64,000 nt of DNA from Anaeramoeba flamelloides (GCA_027625915.1 JANTQA010000008.1:6813501-6877500); one strand, 5' to 3'. Shown: positions 1 through 12,749, counted from the first letter of the stretch. The notes: generated by a model from the sequence alone, not told the origin. Program-made: numbers and translations.

Positions 1-1349
1 AAGAGGAAAAGATTAAATTTACTTTTTAAAAAAGTGAAGTGTTTATTTTCCAAAACAATTACATTTATGGTCAATTGACAGTCTTTTTCAAAATATTTAC
101 AAGTAGACTTTTAAAAATTAATTTTAATGAATATAAGAGTCTATCAAAAAATTATTTTTTTTTAATTTCTTGGTCCTTTAAGAATTCATAGATACAATTT
201 TAATTTATTTTTTCAGAATAATATTTTCAAGAAAAGGGAAAGATATATGTGTAATGTTTGGAAATTTAGACTCTTTGGTAGAAAATTCAAACAGATCTTC
301 TACTAAACTTTTTCAGAGCAAAAAAAAATTTATATTTTTAAAAAAACTTGTAGGGATTTTTTTTCTTTTACAAATTTTTTTCAGAACTCCAACAATTAAA
401 AAAATAAATAAAGAAAAAGGGATTTTCAATAAACTAATCTGAAAAGATAAATAAAGATCATAAATTCCAAATAAAAATAAAAAAAAAAATTAAAACTGTT
501 GATTATACATCTAAAAATATGGTATTTGTTGATAATTTATACCAAGTTGTAAATGCTTGCTTTTTTTAACAATATCATTTTACTTTGGAGTTCTTTATTT
601 CTATTATTTCTGAACATTGTTTAGTTCTAACCCAAAATAATTTTTGGATTGGTGTGTAAGAAAATAATTAATACGTTGACTTTTTTGTTTGGGATAGTTA
701 TAAATATCTAAACTTGAAATAATTGAGGAATACTTTGTTACAATTGTAAATAATATATAAAAAGAAATCCTAATAATTCATCAAATGTGGAATAGATATA
801 ATAGTCACTATCACAAAAAATGGTAATATTAAAGTTTGTTTTGTGGAGTAAGATTTATTAAATAAAAAACTTGATTTTATTTTATTTTATTTTATTTTAT
901 TTGTAAGTAATTACCTTTTTATGGTTTAACAACAAGTTTATTAATTGTTATATGATGGATGTGTTATCATATTTTTTCTTATTATATTCAAGTATTTTTT
1001 TTCGGAATTTATTATTTTTAAATAGGATGATATATCAATATTTAAATATCCAAAGTTATTCCCCCAAAAAAAGTTGCAAGATAATGATAAAATATCTTTA
1101 TTAAACCCAATTTGGAAAAAAATATTTTAACATCCAAAATTGTTATTTTTACGTTATTGGTTCTTAATAAGAATCTAGAATTGTTTGTTTAATTTGACAA
1201 CTACCTTGAAAAAAGATATGAAAATTCCCAATCTGATTTTTATATGATATTTTTAGGGATAAAATGATTGATTATTGTTTTCTTTTTGATTGAAAAAATA
1301 ATCGTTTTCCAAAGAGATTTGATCTTGATAAAATTTTTCATTAGAATTA

Positions 1350-1544
1350 CAGTCAGTTTCAAATTTAAGGTACAAACTTTCAACGAAAATTAATTTAAAA
1401 AAACATCAAATTAAGGAGACAAAATTTGGAATTATAATTTTTACAAATTATTTTACTAGAATCTGAATTTTGTGCCTTAATTTGAGATTTTTTCTGTACC
1501 TTAAATTTCGTTGAAAATTTGTGCCTTAAATTTGAAACTGACTG
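1350..1544. mobile_element. Foldback MITE, family A copy 1 (TA-flanked)
   Basis: Starts CAGTCAGTTTCAAATTTAAG and ends in the inverted counterpart GAAACTGACTG. TA flanks both ends (1348-1349 and 1545-1546). The inverted arms cover about 80 bp each, with internal ATTCAGATTCTAGT-like sequence. The TA duplication and CAGT ends fit the Tc1/mariner superfamily; no transposase is present. Confidence 0.85.
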
Positions 1545-1784
1545 TATAAAAATTGTTAGAGTCTTTTATTGTTGATAAATATCCTTCTTAAATCTATTAT
1601 GGGTGTTGTTTATAATTGAATATGGTTGTATATTTTTTCTCGAAAAAATATTACATTTTTTTTTCTTTATTACGGGGGGGTTTTATGTCTCTTCTTTACA
1701 GTTAGGTTTTTTTTTTTAATTTAAGAAATAAAACAGAAAATTAAATAAATTATTAGTTTGGGTATGAAATTACCTAAAAACCAC

Positions 1785-1880
1785 TGTTAGCTTTTCCAGA
1801 ATTGAAAAGAATAGAGTAAAATTGCAGATTGTTCTCTATTTCTCGAATTTTGAAAAATATAGGCACTTTACGGCAATCTA
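1785..1880. repeat. Hairpin family L fragment
   Basis: TTAGCTTTTCCAGAATT opens a near-palindrome that closes with a diverged arm and GGCACTTTACGGC. Same unit as at 5731, 53050, 56880 and 63852. Confidence 0.55.
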
Positions 1881-3033
1881 AAATACCAGCATGATTCCGA
1901 TTTTTTTCTATAGAAATTTTTTTAAAGACCCAAACATATATATATTTATTATCCCCTAAGGAGAATGGAAATTGTGAATCTTTTTTTTAAATAATATCAA
2001 AAATATTATTATTTATTAAACAATTATATATTTATTCAGATATCCAAATTTTAAAATTATTTCCAAGACTAGACGGTTCCAGAAAAAATGATCCAAATTT
2101 TAGATAATTCCAAATTCTTTTTTTTTCTGTAATAAAATGTGAAATTTTTTTTTTTTTTTTGGAAATATTTTGAGTTTTATCATTTGTATAAAAAAAATAT
2201 AATACGTTTCTCAGAATTTGAAAACGGGATGAACATCATTTCAATTATATTCAATCATAATCCTAATGTTCAACCTTCTGTATAATAATTTCATTACTAA
2301 CAAAATATTTGTTGACTTAAAAAAATTATTAAGTTAGGGGATCTTGTTATATTTTCAATTTGAGAGTTTTTTTTTTTTGAAAATTTGATTTTTTAAAATC
2401 ACTTTTTAATACAAATTTCAAGATTTACATGGAAAAGATTTCAGTTTCAAAAACAATTCTAGTTCTCACTTGATTTTAAAATATACAATGTTTAGTATAA
2501 TTATATAAATATATTTGAAGTGAAAGTAGATATTTTCTGCTATAAAAGATAAACAAAATTGATTTTGATTTTTACTTGTTTTATTCAAAAATTTCAGAAA
2601 GTTTTTTGTAGTAATTTTGTTTTTTTAATCATTAGTCCTTAAAAAATCAACAAATTTAAAATCTTTTTGTTTTTCTTAAGTTAAATAACCATCTAAATTG
2701 TTTTTTTTTTTGGATAAAATATTATATTTTAAGCCTGGCCGTATAGAAAATTCGAAAATCGTAATTAGAATTGAAGAACTTTAAATATCAATTTGTGTGT
2801 AATTTTTAAACTTTGGATATAAAATCCTAAATAACAAATTTTCAAAGTAAATATATAAGTTGTAAATATCAATCTTTTACAAATCATAAATTGCAAAAGT
2901 TAAAAAAAAAAAGGACACACAACAATATAAAGTCTCTCAAGTTTACAATACCATTTTAAACACATTTTTCCCCAAAATTAAATTTATTTTTTTTATTTAC
3001 ATTATTTTGTTTTTCTTATTGTAATTTAAAGTA

Positions 3034-4558
3034 ATGTCAAAAGTAAAAAGGCTTTTTAGGAAGAGTAAAAAAAATCCAATCCCTTTTCTTTTCAGATCAA
3101 CCAAAATCTTTTCATTTCCCAAAACAATTCTTTAATTTTTCACCGAAAAACAAAAAACAAAAAACAAAAAAAAATGGACTTTTTCTTTCATTTTATTCTT
3201 TTTAATTTACAACTATTCTCTTTTTGCATCACAAACAAGATAAAAAAAATAATGAAAATAATGATTCTGAGACAAACACCTTTGAGATCGAAAATTCTCA
3301 AGAGGGACAAGTGTTTGGTCTTTCACTTCAACAGCTTTCAAAGAAATATCCAACAAAACAAAAAAACATTCCACTAATTATCAAACAGCTCATAGACACA
3401 ATTGAGGAACTTTGTAATTCTTTTCATAGGCCTTTTAATTCTTCTCCTTTATTTCTTTTGTAATTAATTTTTTTTTTTTATTTTATTTCTTTCTTTGTCT
3501 GAAAAACCAAAATTTCAAAACAAATCTCTTTTATTGTTTGTTGCAAAGATATTCGGAAACAAGGTTTATTTCTAGAAACTGGTGACAAAACACTTTTAAA
3601 GGAAAAAGTGGTTGAATTAAATACAAGTAATTATTTTTTCTTGATATTTTTTACCTTAATTGTTCCTTTTTTGCTCCTTTCTTAACCTTTCTGACATTTG
3701 GTTTTAATCTCTAAAATTCTTTTCTTTTTGTGTCGTTTGTTGAACACATCCCAAAAACCAAATTACAAAAATTTAAAAAAACCATAATTTGTCAACAAAA
3801 CCAAAATAACAAAATAAAATTTTAAAAGAAGGATCTTTAAATACATTATCAATAAGAGATCCGCACACAATAACAACACTTCTCAAGTTAGTGCTTCAAA
3901 ACCTTAAAGAGCCGTTATTAACTTTTGAATTTTATGAACAATGGATCAAATCAAGTAAGCAATTTTGTTCAGAGATAAATTTCCAAAAAGAAAACATCTT
4001 TTTTGTTTTTTTATCAAAATTTGTTTTTCTTCTTTCATTTTCCAAAATCTCTTAACACTTGACAAAAAATAATAATAACACTTCCATAACAACCAATCAA
4101 AATTTCATAGAGGACGTTGACACAATTTTAAAATTAGTAAAACAAATTCCAGAAGTTAACCGATCTGTCTTGGTTTATTTAATGAAATTTTTCAGAAATG
4201 TTAATTCAGAAAAGAAATTTAATAAATTAGATACAAAAACGATCTCAAAAATAATTGGGCCAATTATCCTTCGATCTAAAAAGAAAAAGAAAAAATTACC
4301 ACCGAATGGCTTTGGGGTAATTGAAAAAATGATTAATTATTATGATAAAATATTTTTGATTTTTGAATTGGAAAATGATGAACAAATTCAACCCGATACC
4401 TTTTCCGACACCACATCATACACAACAGCAACAGATCCAGTAATTTTTTTTTTTTCTTTTAATCTTTTTTTCTAATGAAGACTAATCTTTCAAGTAGACA
4501 CACATTAACCAAAAACAATTTATTAACCAAACCTTACAATCGGCGCTTTTGCTTTTGA
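3034..4558 (+). CDS. Small RhoGAP-domain protein, six inferred exons, arginine finger apparently replaced
   Basis: This is a predicted GTPase-activating protein for Rho-family GTPases, acting in the cytosol on the actin-control switch. My exon model is 3034-3064, 3240-3413, 3549-3626, 3829-3954, 4111-4439 and 4481-4558. The phases agree at every junction (four phase-1 introns, then one phase-0) and the sum is 816 nt, or 271 residues. The start MSKVKRLFRK lies in a tiny first exon. RhoGAP signatures follow in order: VFGLSLQQLSKKYP, GLFLETG, LLKLVLQNLKEPLLTFEFY, IPEVNRSVLVYLMKFF, then FNKLDTKTISKIIGPIILR. In active RhoGAPs the fourth residue of the GLFLETG block is the catalytic arginine; here it is leucine. 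The last exon is the least certain, because its 41-nt intron is much shorter than the others (135-202 nt). An alternative end is a readthrough to the stop near 4475, or splicing onward to the exon at 10092. Confidence 0.8.
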
Positions 4559-5730
4559 TTTTCTTTTTGATTTGAAAGTAATATTGAGCTCTATTAAAAA
4601 ATTATTTTGATTTTTGATATTTTCTTTATGCTAATTTTTAGTTATTTTTGAGATCTGGAAAAGTTCTAAAGTTGAACGAAAACTTTACCAAAAGCATGAG
4701 TAAGGCCGGTTGGTACCTTGAGTGTAATTCTTAGAAACGCATTTTAAAAGAACTCTTTTGGTTTTTACACAATTAGCCTTATTGTTTCCTTTAAGGGACT
4801 AATCTCTATTAAATTTTTTTACCTAAATTTAATCGAGATTGAGAAAATTTTTTGTAAATTATTCAGATTTGAAAACCCCTGTTTATTTTCAATTTTAAAC
4901 ATATTTCTAGATCAGGAATCCTTATTTAGAAATTGTTCCAAAAAAAAATAATAGAGACTATTCCCTTAAATGATTAAAAAGAAAAGCCTGATTGAGTTTC
5001 AACGAATTAATAATGAAAAAAAAAAAAAAAATCCTATTAGTATTAACCAACATAGCATTTTGATTGAAGAGATATAAAAATCGTAAGATCTGAAACAATT
5101 TTAATTAACATAAAAGTTAAACAGATTGTGTGAATTTGGGCTTTAAAAAAGTAAATGTTGTTTTAATCGAACTTTTTTATTATTTTTTTTTTTCAGATAA
5201 CATCTATTGCACAATTTGGAACTGTTTAAAAATTTAGTTCATCCATGTATAACTCTAAGATTTAGAAATAAAAAAAGGGTAATTTAAGATAGAACTTGAC
5301 CCGACACTATCCTGAAAAAAAAAATTTTCAAAAAAAATAACAAACATGACTAATTTTTCCACTTTTTAATAACTTGACTTAAATAAAAATTATTGGTTAA
5401 TAAGAGATCTTTTGATCAAAAATTATTTTTCAAGATATTATTGAAAACAAATTTGAAAATCCAATTTTGCAGCAAGATTTTTTTCAAATTTGATAGTTAA
5501 AAATTTTCTTTTGACCATATAGTTAAGGGGTTATTAATACCACATAAAAGTATTTTAAATCTGATGAATATCTTTCCAATAAGGAATCAATTATTTTGAC
5601 TATTAAAGAAATATTTTTGAATTAAATTGAAATTTTTTTTTTTTTTTTTGATTTTCCGTTAGGTTTTTTTTAATTTTTGTAATAAACCGAAAATTTAAGC
5701 AATTTTCAGTTTATTTCAAAAAGTAAAAAA

Positions 5731-5915
5731 ACCGCCGTTAGCTTTTCCAAAATTTAAAAGAATTGAGTAAAATCTATGATTTTTCTCCATTCTTTTGAAT
5801 TCTGGAAAAGCTAGACACTCTACGGACACTTACGTTAGGTTTTCTTGAGTTTTATATTGAATAAAATCATCGATTTTACTCGATTCTTTTGAACCCTGGA
5901 AAACCCTAGAACACG
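5731..5915. repeat. Hairpin family L, two adjacent units
   Basis: GCTTTTCCAAAATTTAAAAG and its inverted arm TTTGAATTCTGGAAAAGC enclose GAGTAAAATC/GATTTTTCTC sequence, closing with GACACTCTACGG. A second half unit (GATTTTACTCGATTCTTTTG) follows. Confidence 0.65.
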
Positions 5916-6419
5916 GAATATTTATCATTTAGTAATTTTTTTTTCTATATGTCAACTTGATTAAAAAAAGAACAGCTTTTTAAACTATTAGTTATTATCC
6001 ATTCAAGTAAATATCTCAAATTTGAATGAAACTAAAATTTCATTTATCCAACCTTCACTTAAAATGAACTTTACCCAAAAAATACCTTTTTTTCTCGACT
6101 AGAGACTTCTAAAAAAAACTCAGTACTGCTAACAACAATAAATATAATAAGCCTCAATGAATATGAAGTTTAGAAATGCTGATTATATTGTAAATAAACT
6201 TTAATTAACATTTTATATTTAGTAATAAAGTTTTAATGCTATCTAAAAAATTTTAATTTTATTTTTTTCACACAAGCGGATTGAACATAAAAATTTATAA
6301 AAGTTTTTTTTATTACAATTCAAAACATTTTTAACAAATGATTAATTAATCTTACCGAAAAAAAGATTAAATACATCAAAAAAAGATCAATTTTATCTAT
6401 CCATGAAAAAGGGAAACGA

Positions 6420-7220
6420 ACAAGTAGCTTTAAAACATCGACCAATTTCAATTAATAAACGTTTACCAAGATTATTTCTTAAAAAATGTTATACAAACTA
6501 ATTGAACCATGTTGGGAATTTATTCACAAATTCAAAATAACGTTTTTCGGAAAAAATATGAGACTCTAATTGTAGTATTAAATTTCAAAAATACTTAGAA
6601 TAAGATAAAATCAAATAATGAAAATGAAAATTATAAAACTAATATTATAATGATTGATATAGCAAATTTTTTTGAATCAATTAATTTTAAAATAATTAGA
6701 AAAACAATAAAAAAAGTTTATTTGATACGAAATTATTAAATTGTTTTTATTAAAATACTATACAGAAGAAGTATTGGTATATACCAAGGAGATACTTTAT
6801 CACCTATTTTATTTGCTCTAATTTAACACTTACTTTTATTAAAAATCATTCCTTTAACAAACCATTGTCAAATGTTTGCAGATGATTTAATCTTAATCAT
6901 AAAAGGAAATAAAATTCCAATCAAATGAAAAAATTTAAATTCAATATATGAAATAATAATTCAATTTGGATTAAAACCTAATAAAGATAAAAGAGTTATT
7001 TCAAAAGATTTAAAAAAAAATTAAATATTTAGGTATTTACTTGTATAAAATTTCACATTTAGTATATAATCGGAAAAGGGCAAAAGAAACTTATAATAAT
7101 TTTAAAAAAATATTCAATAACAATTACTCTGAATAATAATTTGAAAATTAGACTATTAAATCTTTTACACTAAGTCAATTAACATATGGATTAGAAATAT
7201 ACATTATGAGATTTTTGGCA
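6420..7220 (+). pseudogene. LINE-like reverse-transcriptase remnant
   Basis: A degraded reverse-transcriptase domain. In order it shows a KHRPIS-like fingers block, motif A (MIDIANFFESINF, near 6650-6690), motif B (YQGDTLSPILFALI, near 6780-6822), the catalytic FADD (QMFADDLILI, near 6870-6900), GLKPNKDKR (near 6970) and a thumb-like SQLTYGLEIY (near 7175-7200). The order and spacing fit non-LTR retrotransposons. Several in-frame stops and at least one frame change make it inactive. No endonuclease, poly-A tail or target duplication was found. Confidence 0.75.
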
Positions 7221-7344
7221 AAAATATTTTTTTCTTGGATTAATTATCATTTTTTGAGATTATTATTATTTTTTTAAAAATTAGTTTAAGAACACCCCCT
7301 TTTTTTTGGTCTTTAATCAAATTTCTAAAAAAAAAATTAGAAAT

Positions 7345-7500
7345 TCCGGAAGTGTAGTAGAGTGCCGTCAAGTGCCTACGCTTTTTTTTTAATTTCAGAA
7401 ATTAAAAGAAAATTTATGAATTTTTCTTTTAATTTAAGACATAAACTGAAAATTTATTTAATTTTCTGTTTATTTCTTAAATTAAAAAAAAACCTAACGG
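7345..7500. repeat. Hairpin family L copy
   Basis: Begins with the family terminus GTAGAGTGCCGTCAAGTGCC, followed by arms around AATTTTCTGTTTATTTC, and ends AAACCTAACGG. Confidence 0.6.
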
Positions 7501-10044
7501 TAAATAAGAGAAATTAATAACTCCTCCGTTCAATAATAAAAGAAGAAGAAGAAGAACACACATTTTTATAAAACCAATTAATTAGATAATATTTCAAAAA
7601 TATGTTATTTATATTTATCTTTCATCCCACATGATTTCTAAAAACATTTAAAAAACAAGAAATAATTTTTAAAAAAAAATTAATTTTCAAATAGTTCATA
7701 AAATTTTTAATTGATGATTTATTTGTTTATAATTCTTCTTGATTTTTTTTTTTTTTTAAATCTAAAAGAGATTTTTCTCATTTCTATTTTGTAAATTAGT
7801 AATGGGTTCATTTAAATAACACTTCCTTAAAGTAAACAAAATCGATTTTTTACATCTCAATTCATTGCAATAATAAAATATTTATAAATTCATTGACACA
7901 TCAAAATTATAATCATTATTAATAGATATTTTGAAGAAAAAAAAAAAGTTCTTTTGAATCTTTCTTATAAAGCTTATCAATTTATTAAAATCTATTAAAA
8001 AAAGAATTTTGTTTCCATCTTTATTTTTTTGATAGATTTTGTATATAAAGTTGGAGACAATACATCTAACATTTGATGAAGCAACATTAGAATTCAAAAT
8101 CAATTTCCCCATTTTCAACATCTTAAACTAGTAATTTATTTTATTTTTACTTAATTTAAATTATTTTTCATATTTTTTCTTATCAAAAGAAAATGAATCT
8201 AATCAAAAAAGTAAATGTTGACGCATAATCCAGTTAATCAGTTTTACAAAAAAATGAACCAAATAATAATCTAATGAACTTTTCACCAAACAAATTATTT
8301 TCTTTTTTTTTTTTTTTGGTAGAATTTCATCTTTTTAAATTTTAGCAAAAAGTCTTCAACTTCATTAATTGTTTTTGATCAGTTGAAAATTCAATTTTAA
8401 ATCGATAAAATTGAAAAATTAAAACGAATTTTAATCCTAATTGTAAAAAAAAATTTAAAGATCACAAAATTTTATTTCTAAATAACAAGCAAAAAAAAAT
8501 TCCTTTCAAAAAATCATAAAAAATTTTTTTAAAGTAGAAATTGAAAAAAATAAGTTTTTTAAGGGAATAGTCTTTTTTAAAAATAAAATGAAATCTTGTT
8601 TTGCTCTTGAAAAAAATTGTATTTTTATGGTTTGTGTTTTGGCTTTATGAAATGGATAAGTTAACTCCCATCAAAACAATTTACTAAAATTTGAGTCTAT
8701 TTTTTGAAATCCAAATTTTACATTTTTATAATATAAAACTAAAAAAAGTGACCACTTATTTTTATTTAAAAAACAAGTTAATTCTTGAAAATGGGAACAC
8801 AGGTTTTTCTTTTTATGTTGGAAAGTATTGATTTTGAAAGAAAATTTTTTATTTTGTTAGTATTTTTCAAAAATTAATATTCCAATACAAATCTCACCAA
8901 ATAAAACTAATAGAGATTCGGATGATTAAATCAATCTAAATTTCGTAGAAGCTTAACAAAAATTTTACCAATTAAATTGAGATTTATTATGCAAAAATTT
9001 ATATCTGTAAGGTTTTAAGAAAGTCAATTTTCTTCATTTTCAAAAAATGAGAAAATAAAATGCCAGATAATTTTTAATTTTTAAAAATTTTTTCAAAAAA
9101 TTGTTTGGTCTTATTCACAAGAAACCTTATAGCAATTTAAATCATTTTTGTAATAAAAAATAATTGATTTTGAATTTTGAGGATAAAATTACATAATTCC
9201 CAAATATCTTCAAGAAAATTTTATTTTGAAAAGATCGAAATCTCTTCTTAAAAATAAAAACGCTGTTTCAGAGTAAAAATTTTTAAACTATTTTTTTCAT
9301 TTTAAAATAAAAACCAAATTTCTATAATAAATTTAAATTTTTTGAAAATTTTAATGATTAAAACTATCCTTCTAAAAGAAATACAAATATTTTTCAATCG
9401 GTTGGATATATCATTTTTTTGTTTAACCAACGGATTAACCCAAAGAAAAAATTAAAAAAATCTTGGTAATTAATATTTGTTACAATAAAGGCTATTTATA
9501 ATATAGGAATAATGATAAAAATAGAAATAAACAGGGTAAAAACTTTTTATAATGTAAGAAACCAAATCAATTTAAAAAATTCTCTTTTTCAAAAAAAAAT
9601 GGGGAAAAAAAAATTTTATCTCACAACAAAAAATTTTCTTTTCTGGGTTTCTTAAGTTGATCGTAATTTTTCGATACATTGCATATAGAAAATTTGTAAG
9701 TAGAGAATATAACCAATAATATATTTTACTATTTTTGCCTTGTTATTGTGAAGGAATGATCTCTTAAATCCTTTGATTCTAGTTCTGAATTCGACAAATT
9801 ACTTTTTAAGATCGATTTTATATTTTAATAAATTAATTTGTATTTTTTTATAACTTTAATCCGAAAATATCTTAATGTATATAAACCGAAACAGTATATT
9901 AAAGTTTTATTTTTTCATTCTTGGTTAAAAAAAATTAAATTTAAAAATAATTTTTTTGATTTTTTGAAAGTAACCAGATCAATTAAATTCTAACCACTTA
10001 ATAATTATAATCTATTTCAATAATTATAAATAATATAAACAAAT

Positions 10045-10065
10045 ATATATATATATATATATATT
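10045..10065. repeat. (AT)n microsatellite
   Basis: About ten AT units, 30 bp upstream of the 10092 acceptor, probably within an intron. Confidence 0.9.
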
Positions 10066-10091
10066 AAATTAATAGTTTTTAAATTTTTTAG

Positions 10092-11950
10092 ATGATCTAG
10101 ATGGAAAATTTGATAAAGATATTGATTTAATTACAATAACCGCAAGCGAAATTATTTCTATGCCATTTATTAAATTATTAAAATTAAATTTACCCAAAAA
10201 GGATATATTAATTTCACAAAACGAAAAACAAAAAAGTAATATTTTAAATTCAAGTCCATTAAATCAAGAAAAATTACAAATAGAAAAAACCAATAAACAA
10301 GATCAAAAAAATAATAAAAATAAAAAAAACAAGAACAAGAATAAAAAAAAAAAGCAGAAAAAAAAGCAGAAAAAAAAGAATAAAAAAAAGATCAAAAAAG
10401 AGGATCAAATCCAAACCATTGGGATTGGAGACAGTGGATCAAGTGATGATAGTGAAGAAGAAAGAGAAATCCGAAGAAAGCAAGTAAAAAAAGTCAGGTT
10501 TAATTTATTTGTTGAAAGCTTTGGTGACAATGATGATAAACAAGAAAAAAGAAAAAATTTATTAATGAAAAGAAATGAAGAACAACCAGAATTTAAAGAA
10601 TTTGACAAGCAAAGAAAGGCAGAAGAAAAAAGATATCAAGAATTAATGGAGGAATTAAAAAAGAAGGAAAAGAAGGAAAAGGAAGAAAAAAGAAAGAAAA
10701 GGAAAAAAAAGGATAAAAAAAAAAAAAAAGATAAAAAAAAGAAAAAAAAATCAAACGACTCTTCAGATACATCTTCTGAAGAGGAAGAAACTTCAAATCA
10801 AAATGTTCAGAAAATTACAAAAAAACAAGTAAGATTTGCACCAGATATAGTTATTTTTGGCGGAGAGCCTGATTTTGATAATGACAAAATGAATAATGAA
10901 AGAAAAACACAAGATTTTGAATCAAAACGAAAATTACATAACCAAAACGAGTACAAGACTTTAGAAGACGAAGATGAAAACGAAAAAAAGGATTCAAGAG
11001 ATATTAATAATAAGAAACATGAAAATGAAAATGAAAATGAAATTCTTGAGGAAGATCCAGACGAAAAAGAAAAAGAGATAGGAACTGGAATGGAGGTTAG
11101 TTTTGATGATTTAATGAACGAACTTGATTTTTTACAAGAAGAAAATGATGGTGACGATGATAATGACGATGACGATGACGATGACGATGAAAATGACGAT
11201 GATGATTCTGAAAATAATAAATCCGAGAATCAAAAAAATGATGAAGAAGAAATTTTTCAAATCGATATTAAGCAAATTGAAGAAAAAATATCAAATGAAG
11301 AAACCCTCCGAATTAATTTAATAAATCAAATTATATCCTCATTTGATCAATATAAAAAATTCAATAAAAACTATCGATCATTGATAGTGAAATGGATCTT
11401 GAAAAAGAATTTAAAAAATAATGAAGAAAAGAAAGTAAAGCAAATGAACCATCTTTTGCTTGACTCTGGAACCGAATTGAATTTTAAAAAAATAGTTTTA
11501 TTGCTAAGAATTCTAATTACAGAAACAGTTATATTTTCCAAAGAATTCCAACAAATGAACAAGAATAAAAAACCTGAATCACTTAAAGATTGGGAACCAG
11601 TCTTGGAGCAAATTGAGCAAATTGAGGATCTACAACAGCACCTGCCTCGCTATTCTTCGAATCATATCAGAAATGTTTGGAAATGGTCCAAAAATAGAAA
11701 AAAAATTTTGAAATATGTCCAAGTTTGGAAAGAAAAACAAATTAATATGTCAAATCCTCAAACAGCTTTAAAATTTAAATTAACAGAACTAAAGGGGGTT
11801 CTTGATAACATTCACGATTTAGAAAGAGAAATTGAAGAAATTTCGGTTAAAGTTAATCAAAATGAAGTCTCAAATTTGAAACAAGAAATCTTTGGTTCAA
11901 AAAGAATAAACTTTGCTCGAAGAGGCGAAAAGCATAGTAAATATAATTAA
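10092..11950 (+). CDS. Lys/Glu/Asp-rich protein with two RVxF-like motifs; 5' end unresolved
   Basis: The function is unknown. The open frame runs from a likely splice acceptor (TTTTTTAG, ending at 10091) to the stop at 11950. The first in-frame Met is at 10160, but the codons before it (DLDGKFDKDIDLITITASE) look coding, so 10092 is probably an internal exon entered in phase 1. From residue 1 at 10160, the protein has a lysine-rich stretch (about 50-80), KVRF (about 111-114), a second long basic stretch (about 155-200), QVRF (about 224-227), an Asp-rich run (about 330-350) and a helical C-terminal third that begins near FQIDIKQIEEKISNEE. KVRF and KQVRF fit the RVxF docking pattern for protein phosphatase 1, and each is followed by a similar 'FG, acidic residues, basic residues' segment. 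It could be the 3' exon of the RhoGAP gene, a separate nuclear scaffold, or a phosphatase-binding protein. Confidence 0.7.
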
Positions 11951-12249
11951 AAACAATTTTCTTTTCTATTTTTTACTTTTCTTTTCTTTTTTTTTTTTTT
12001 TTTTCTTATTTTTTCTTTTCATATTGTTTTCTTATCTTTTCCGTATTCTTCTTTTCTTTTTTTTTTTTATTTTTTGAATAAAAAAACTTATTCATTTTTC
12101 TTTTAACAAAATTTTGATGAACAATTATAAATGGTAAATCGTTTAATTGAGTCTGAATAGGGAATTCCAATACCTATTATTGTAAACCAAAAAGAAAAGA
12201 ATTAGAAACAAAAAGGTAAAAAAAAAGGAATCAAAAAAAATAAATTATA

Positions 12250-12749
12250 GTAGTGAAAAAAATACCTTACAATACAACAATCACTGACAAGATTTTTAAT
12301 TGTATTTTTAGTAAAATTGTTGTGTAATTTCATTTATTTTCAATCAAATCGTTTTTATTAAATAACCAAATTTTTAAGAATTAAGTAATAAATCTATCTA
12401 AAGTTCATTAAAGTCGGGTTTCTATAGAATACTCGAGTAATTGTTTGATAACCATACTGTTAATAAACTTTTTTTGAAAAATAATAGATTTTTATCGAGG
12501 TTTGCTAGAAATTTGGAAAATGATAATTTTTATTGTGGTTTTTTGATTGATTGAATGCTGTTTTGAACAAGAAGGATTTCATTAATCATCATTCTAATAA
12601 GTGGGTAAGTTATAATTTAACAGTTTTATATTCTTAAAAAAAGGATTTGATTTTTAAATAAATGAAATTTTACAACAATTTTACTAATATTCACCAATTA
12701 AAAATCTTGTCAGGGATTATTTTCATGTCCGGTATTTTTTTTACTACTT
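12250..12749. mobile_element. 500-bp TIR element, family F
   Basis: The left arm starts AGTAGTGAAAAAAATACC and shares ACAAGATTTTTAATTG and TTAGTAAAATTGTTGT with the inverted right arm. The arms are about 95 bp. TA-rich flanks (TATA on each side) prevent a firm target-duplication call. No coding capacity. Confidence 0.75.

Larger units (their letters stand above)
1..3033. other. Intergenic AT-rich DNA with two repeat-family copies
   Basis: No convincing gene. Contains a (TTTTA)n tract near 875-901, a 195-bp foldback element (1350-1544) and a degraded hairpin-family copy (about 1785-1880). The open frame at 254-442 is A/T-driven and lacks coding composition. Confidence 0.6.
4559..10091. other. 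Long gene-poor stretch between the RhoGAP exons and the charged ORF
   Basis: Holds hairpin-family copies (5731-5915, 7345-7500) and the reverse-transcriptase remnant (6420-7220). The rest is A/T homopolymer with no supported gene. It could be intergenic, or an intron if the 10092 exon belongs to the RhoGAP gene. Confidence 0.5.

Noticed and set aside
875-901. CRISPR-like or telomeric repeat
   Set aside because: It is only a (TTTTA)n microsatellite without spacers; a similar tract occurs near 46785.
7882-8121. 79-aa minus-strand ORF
   Set aside because: Length is within chance expectation for 80% AT DNA; it ends in a Phe run.
10405-10796. Two minus-strand ORFs
   Set aside because: Antisense shadows of the lysine-rich charged protein.
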